Assembly: GCF_016863315.1 (NCBI RefSeq)
Contig: NZ_BOOQ01000055.1
Location: 30,003-94,002 of the forward strand
Direction: 5' to 3'
From: Planotetraspora silvatica
GTDB lineage: Bacteria; Actinomycetota; Actinomycetes; Streptosporangiales; Streptosporangiaceae
Length of the DNA: 64,000 nucleotides
The notes beneath the pieces are model-generated. The model was not told the DNA's origin. It saw only the letters and a program-made list of their open reading frames with translations, and ran no database searches. This document shows, in pieces, positions 60,074 through 64,000 of the stretch; the stretch's first letter is position 1, and each line of letters begins with the position of its first letter. Made by a program: the position numbers and the translations under genes.

Positions 60074-61303
60074 GTGCCTTTCCCCACCATCGCGGCGGCT
60101 CCGCCGCCTTCAACGCCGCTGGGTCCCTTCTCTGACTCCGCGGTGGCATGGACGACATGGATCACACTCATGGGATTCGTCGGCCTGACCGCGCTGGCGC
60201 TTTTCGCTGTGGGGCCCGCAGTCCGGCGGATCGGCTCCGACGGGCTCGCCCCCGTCACCGCGCGACTGGCACGAGCCGCCCTCGTCCTCGGAGTGCTGGC
60301 GGTGCCCGCGGTGCTGACCGACCTCGCGCACGGGGCGTCGGAGTCCGGCGGATACGACTACGCCGCGGCCTGGAACTCGCTGTATGACGGCAGCAACGCC
60401 GGACGGTTGTCCGGACTGGAGGTCACCCTCGCATTGGTGGGCGCCGCGCTGGTCGCTCCGCTCGCGTACCGGACCGTGGCCGGCGGCCGTGCGAGATCGT
60501 GGCTGCTCGGCATCGGCCTGGCGGCGGGCGCAGTGGCGCTCGGCACGACCAAGTTTCCGACCAAAGCACCCGACGACTGGGGCCGGACCAGTTTCGAGAC
60601 CGTGATCTGGATGGTGCACCTGCTCGGCGGCTCGGTCTGGATTGGCGGGCTGGCCGGGCTGCTGCTCCTCGCCCTGCCCGGCGCCGTCCCCGAGACAGCG
60701 CGGGCTGCGTTCTGGTCTGCGGCCATCCGCCGATTCTCCGTACTGGCGATGAGCTGCGTGGCGGCGATCACACTGTCCGGCCTGTTCCTGTACTGGGAGC
60801 ATGTCGACGGCCCCGCACAGCTGTTCACCACCATGTACGGCCGGGTGCTCGGCGTGAAGATCCTCATCTTCGGCACCATGCTGTCGCTCGGCATCTTCAA
60901 CCAGTTCTGGCTGCATCCCCGCATCGACGCTCTGCGTGCCGACGGTGACCAGCGGCGCCTGCGGACCATCCTCCTCCGGCAGTTCCCCGCCCTGCTCGCA
61001 GTCGAGTTGCTCCTCGGCATGACGGTGCTGTTCGTCGCGCCCTTCCTGCATGGCTCCGCCCGTAACCAGGCATTCCAGGCCGAGGCCGCCAAGCACGCCA
61101 CCTCGCCGTCAGCGGAGCTACCGAAGATCCCCGCCAAGCAGGTCAGCGCATCCACCTGGGCCTGGGGCACCGCCGAGACTCTCGCCGTCATCGTCGTCAT
61201 GGTCGCCGGCTACCGCGTGTCCGGGCGCATCGCCCGGAGCAGGACCGCAGCGGCCGCCGCCGTCACGATGAGCAGAGGTCCCGACGACCTCGTCGGCGCA
61301 TAG
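60074..61303 (+). CDS. CopD-family membrane protein (copper resistance/uptake)
   Basis: 409 residues from GTG 60074 (GAGGTGA upstream). About nine membrane helices. The CopD/YcnJ domain is in the second half: FETVIWMVHLLGGSVWIGGLAGLLLLAL (conserved His and WIGG), RRFSVLAMSCVAAITLSGLFLYWEHV and GRVLGVKILIFGTMLSLGIFNQFWLHPRI (Lys and Asn-Gln region). The family moves copper across the membrane, often with a CopC-like partner; no CopC domain is encoded here. The iron box and inverted repeat just upstream suggest metal-dependent control. Confidence 0.85.
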   Translation: MPFPTIAAAPPPSTPLGPFSDSAVAWTTWITLMGFVGLTALALFAVGPAVRRIGSDGLAPVTARLARAALVLGVLAVPAVLTDLAHGASESGGYDYAAAWNSLYDGSNAGRLSGLEVTLALVGAALVAPLAYRTVAGGRARSWLLGIGLAAGAVALGTTKFPTKAPDDWGRTSFETVIWMVHLLGGSVWIGGLAGLLLLALPGAVPETARAAFWSAAIRRFSVLAMSCVAAITLSGLFLYWEHVDGPAQLFTTMYGRVLGVKILIFGTMLSLGIFNQFWLHPRIDALRADGDQRRLRTILLRQFPALLAVELLLGMTVLFVAPFLHGSARNQAFQAEAAKHATSPSAELPKIPAKQVSASTWAWGTAETLAVIVVMVAGYRVSGRIARSRTAAAAAVTMSRGPDDLVGA

Positions 61304-61305
61304 CC

Positions 61306-61349
61306 GTTACATCTCTGCGTACAGCCGTCTCTGTACGCAGAGATGTAAC
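61306..61349. terminator. Long hairpin between CopD-like and histidine-kinase genes
   Basis: A perfect 19-bp inverted repeat (61306-61324 and 61331-61349) around the 6-base loop ccgtct, starting two bases after the CopD stop. The stem is only about half G+C, unlike the other terminators here. It serves as a bidirectional terminator between convergent genes; a small mobile-element end is a less likely reading. Confidence 0.75.
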
Positions 61350-61377
61350 ACTCAGACGGATGATCTTGAAGTGACGG

Positions 61378-62845
61378 CTACGGCCGGGCCGACTCTCGAT
61401 CCGGGTTCGCAGCCGGCAGGCGGAGCACGAACCGCGCTCCCCTCTGAGAATCCTCGATCGCGAGAGACCCTCCGTGAGCGTTCACCGTCTCGAGGGAAAG
61501 GGCCAGGCCGAGCCCACCACCCCCGGGATCCAGGCGCCGCCCCTCCGCCAAGCGGACAAAGGGTTCGAAGACCCGTTCGCGGTCCTCTGGTGCGATGCCC
61601 CGGCCGTCGTCCTGTACGGTCACGACGGCCTGCTCGCCGATGCACTCCGCTGTGACGTCGACGTGAGAACCGGCGTGCCGCTGCGCGTTCGTCAGAAGGT
61701 TGCGCAGGACGCCCGCGACTTGCACCCGGGTGCCGAGGACGGTGGGGTGGCACGTCGCATTCACCCGTATCGGCGTGCCGGAGGAGAGGGCGACCGTCTC
61801 CTCCTGAAGAAGGGCTGACAGGTCGAGCGGCTCGGTGGCGGATGCGCGGGTCTCCGTGACCCGGGTGTAGGCCAACAGGTCGTCGATGATCGCCTGGAAG
61901 CGTTCCGTGGTGCGCAGAGCCGTCCGCATGGTCTGGTGCGGATCCACCCTCCCGGGGGTAGGTCAGCGCCTCATCCAGTTGGGCATGCAGAGCGGCGACC
62001 GGAGACCTGAGCTCGTGCGAGGCCACGGAAGCGAAACGCCGCTGAGCGGTCACCGCCTCCTCCAGCCGTTCGAGGTACTCGTTCGAATTGTGCGCGAGTT
62101 GTGCGATCTCGTCATCGCCGGGCGGTGTCGGAACTCGTAGGGTCAGGTCGCCCGCCGTGGCCTCGCTCATCCTCTCGCTGATCGCCTTCACCGGGCGCAG
62201 GGTCCGGCCCATCACCACCCAGGTGACCCAGACCGCCGTCGCGGAGGCGAACAGGACGGCGGCCCCGATGCCGATCTCCAGGTAGTGATTCGCCAGGCCG
62301 GGGGGCTGCTCGACACCGACGTAGACGTAGTGGGACTGGCCGTTCCACACCAGGTAGGACGCCTGTGGACTGAGCCGCATGGCCGTGACCAGGATGGGCC
62401 TGTCGTCCCACGACGGGTACTCGGTGAGGTTGATGATCCGGTCGTCGGCGGGGGGACGGACCGAGCTCAGCGGGGGCTTTCCCGCCGCCGCCGTGTTGGC
62501 CGCCGCCACTCGCCCCCGATCATCGACGAGTTGGAGATAGGCGACGTGACCCACCGAACCCGGCGGTGGCACGTAGCCGGGCCGCATCGCGTCGGCCCAC
62601 TCGAAGGCGGCCCGGCGTGTGTCGCGGAAGATCCAGCCGTCGACGAAGGCGCCCACCACCGTGAGAACGATCAGAAAGAACAACCCCACGATGAGGGCGT
62701 AACGAGCACGGAGTGCGGGAACGACCGACGCCGGCGCGTGACCGGCCCCCACCGTCGGCCAGTCATTGCCCCCCTTGGCGATGCATCTCCGCTGAGAGCC
62801 GCCATAGAGTTCTGACAAGAATCCTTTCACCCCACTTGACGCCAT
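61378..62845 (-). pseudogene. Sensor histidine kinase broken by a one-base frameshift
   Basis: The start is uncertain: ATG 62845, or GTGs further in. First frame: helix ALIVGLFFLIVLTVVGAFV, a sensor loop, helix AAVLFASATAVWVTWVV, HAMP (RTLRPVKAISERMSEATAGDLTLRV) and HisKA with phospho-His in RRFASVASHELRSPVAAL. At about 61948-61957, in a run of C/G (ccctcccggggg), the frame shifts by one base. The second frame holds the rest: TTERFQAIIDDLLAYTRV, NLLTNAQRHAG, DDGRGIAPEDRERVFEPF and GGGGLGLAL of the ATPase domain. With one G removed from the gagggtgg run the protein would be continuous. No response regulator is adjacent. Either a real inactivation or a sequencing error. Confidence 0.8.
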
Positions 62846-62889
62846 GTGTGGAGATTCATACGGGTGTGCGGCCGCCGGATCCTCATCCC

Positions 62890-63810
62890 TTACGTCCACC
62901 CGGTCGCGGGGTGGCCGGCCACCTCGACCTGGCCGACCTCGTCGAGGTCGTGGAGCTCCCACGGAACACCCTGTTTCCCCGACTTACTCGACTGCCGGTG
63001 GCGGAGACCTGCCAGCTTGGCCAGCGCCCGTTCCGACGGGCTGCCGGGATCGGTCTGGAAGACGATGAGCCTTTGGCCGGGAGCGCAGTCGACGCTGAAC
63101 GCCTGGTAGCGCAGGGTCAGGTCTCCCGCGTCCGGGTGGTGGACGCACATGGAAGCGCCGGCATCCGTACAGACGTCATGGTGGGCCCACATTCGCCGGA
63201 AGTCCTCGCTCGCATCCGACAGCTCCTCGACCAGCTCGAGCAATGTCGGGCTGCAGTCCGCTCCCGCCGCGGCACGGAGATGGGCCACCCTGAGTCTGGC
63301 TTGCGCCTCCCAGTCCACCCACAACTCACGCACCGCTGGGTTCAGGAAGGCAAAGCGCATGATGTTGTCGGTGTGCTCCAAGCCCTCTTGTAGCGCGGCG
63401 AACAACGAATTCTGGGCGAGAACATCCAGAAGGTGATTCATCACGAACGCCGGCTTGTCGTCCCAGCTATCCAGAAGGCGCAACACGTCCGGATGAACCC
63501 GATCCGTCTGCTGCGGACGGCCGCGATCGCATATTCCAGAGTGTGCGAGGCGGTGAAGGTGCTCGGCGGCCTCGGGACCCAGTTGCAAGACCCGCGCCAG
63601 TGCGCCAAGCACCTGATCCGAAGGCCGGCACTCCCGGCCTTGTTCGAGCCTGATGTAGTAGTCGAGGCTTACGGCTGCCAGGCTCGCGACCTCCTGCCGA
63701 CGCAATCCCGGCGTTCGGCGGCGGTCGTCGATCTGTATCAACCCCACCTGATCAGGGGTGGTGAGCCGGCGCCGAGCGCGAAGAAACTCACCCAGCTGTT
63801 TTCCGCTCAT
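62890..63810 (-). CDS. XRE-family regulator with MmyB-like ligand-binding domain
   Basis: 306 residues. Helix-turn-helix at about 5-75: GEFLRARRRLTTPDQVGL, TPGLRRQEVASLAAVSLDYYIRLEQGRECRPSDQVLGALARVL (the RTPGLRREEVA signature). The C-terminal MmyB-like PAS-type domain (about 105-275) has LLDSWDDKPAFVMNHLLDVLAQN, NIMRFAFLNPAVRELWVDWE and DAGDLTLRYQAF. Such regulators usually control a divergent SDR or oxidoreductase, which would lie to the right of the window. It is 45 bases upstream of the broken kinase gene. Confidence 0.92.
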   Translation of the reverse strand: MSGKQLGEFLRARRRLTTPDQVGLIQIDDRRRTPGLRRQEVASLAAVSLDYYIRLEQGRECRPSDQVLGALARVLQLGPEAAEHLHRLAHSGICDRGRPQQTDRVHPDVLRLLDSWDDKPAFVMNHLLDVLAQNSLFAALQEGLEHTDNIMRFAFLNPAVRELWVDWEAQARLRVAHLRAAAGADCSPTLLELVEELSDASEDFRRMWAHHDVCTDAGASMCVHHPDAGDLTLRYQAFSVDCAPGQRLIVFQTDPGSPSERALAKLAGLRHRQSSKSGKQGVPWELHDLDEVGQVEVAGHPATGWT

Positions 63811-64000
63811 AGCTCGCCACGGTAAGCATCACCCACCCGATGGGGTACCCGGCCAGCTGGTAAATCTCAGCCCGGCCTGATGCGAGCCAACCCGCATCGC
63901 CGGTGCGATCCCCATATCCGACCAGCGATGAAGCGCCCCCATAGCGCCCCGGGGGCCGCGGAATCGAAGGCTGGGTGCCCGCCGCGGATAGTCGGCGGGT
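63811..64000. other. Right-edge intergenic region
   Basis: 190 bases upstream of the XRE start, with no gene or clear hairpin visible. It should contain the XRE promoter and, if a target gene is divergent, its operator. Confidence 0.4.

Noticed and set aside
1..62845. Pairing the response-regulator fragment at the left edge with the histidine kinase at the right end.
   Set aside because: They are more than 60 kb apart with unrelated genes between; there is no evidence that they are cognate.
1..64000. CRISPR arrays, insertion sequences, tRNA and rRNA genes.
   Set aside because: No regularly spaced repeats, transposase frames or cloverleaf/rRNA sequences were found by eye on either strand.

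Overview
The window is GC-rich DNA with dense, often overlapping genes, many GTG starts and very long antisense shadow frames. The gene content (a SARP-type regulator, a LuxR-type giant ATPase regulator, ECF sigma factors, an F420-type LLM oxidoreductase, a ricin-B cellulase, many SDRs) points to the chromosome of a filamentous actinomycete. The genus cannot be fixed from sequence alone. No rRNA, tRNA, CRISPR array or intact mobile element was seen.

Layout. 1-6.5 kb: tail of an OmpR-type response regulator, a strong bidirectional terminator, then a secreted metallophosphoesterase/beta-propeller protein preceded by a HupE/UreJ-type membrane protein. 6.5-12.6 kb: MarR regulator divergent from an epoxide hydrolase, HD-domain protein, aminoglycoside-phosphotransferase-like kinase, quinone oxidoreductase divergent from a TetR regulator with a perfect 20-bp palindrome between them, and a tautomerase. 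12.8-15.7 kb: a secreted M36 (fungalysin-like) metalloprotease. 15.9-20.4 kb: a five-gene unit of ECF sigma factor, membrane anti-sigma factor, ABC ATPase and two membrane proteins, the last four junctions tight or overlapping. 20.4-23.9 kb: maleylacetate reductase, SDR, SigJ/SigX5-like sigma factor with a SnoaL-like tail, and an SDR with an apparent in-frame internal deletion.

24.3-39 kb is the most coherent block. Seven minus-strand genes (UxaA-type dehydratase, SMP-30 lactonase, two SDRs, GlcD-like and GlcF-like oxidase subunits, LysR regulator) are joined by 4-base stop/start overlaps. An FAH-family hydrolase is divergent from them. Together they match a non-phosphorylative 'diketo-hydrolase' route that takes a free sugar (6-deoxyhexose or pentose) to pyruvate plus lactate or glycolate, with GlcD/GlcF oxidising the 2-hydroxyacid. 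Next to it lie a GH5/ricin-B glycosidase and a ribose-type ABC importer with two permease genes. A nearly identical 19-bp motif lies upstream of both the importer operon and the glycosidase.

39-50 kb: cysteine hydrolase, secreted SGNH esterase, LuxR-type large ATPase regulator, a membrane protein, and a 941-residue fusion of an MFS transporter, a cyclic-nucleotide-binding domain and a thioredoxin-reductase-like flavoprotein, downstream of a Tat-type alpha/beta hydrolase. 50-64 kb: 2TM protein, methyltransferase, bile-acid-symporter-family transporter, SARP/BTAD ATPase regulator, DUF4188 protein, LLM oxidoreductase, dicarboxylate symporter, a polyketide-synthase acyltransferase relic, a CopD-like protein behind an IdeR/DtxR-like iron box, a frameshifted histidine kinase and an XRE regulator. 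Several relics in this last part suggest past gene loss.
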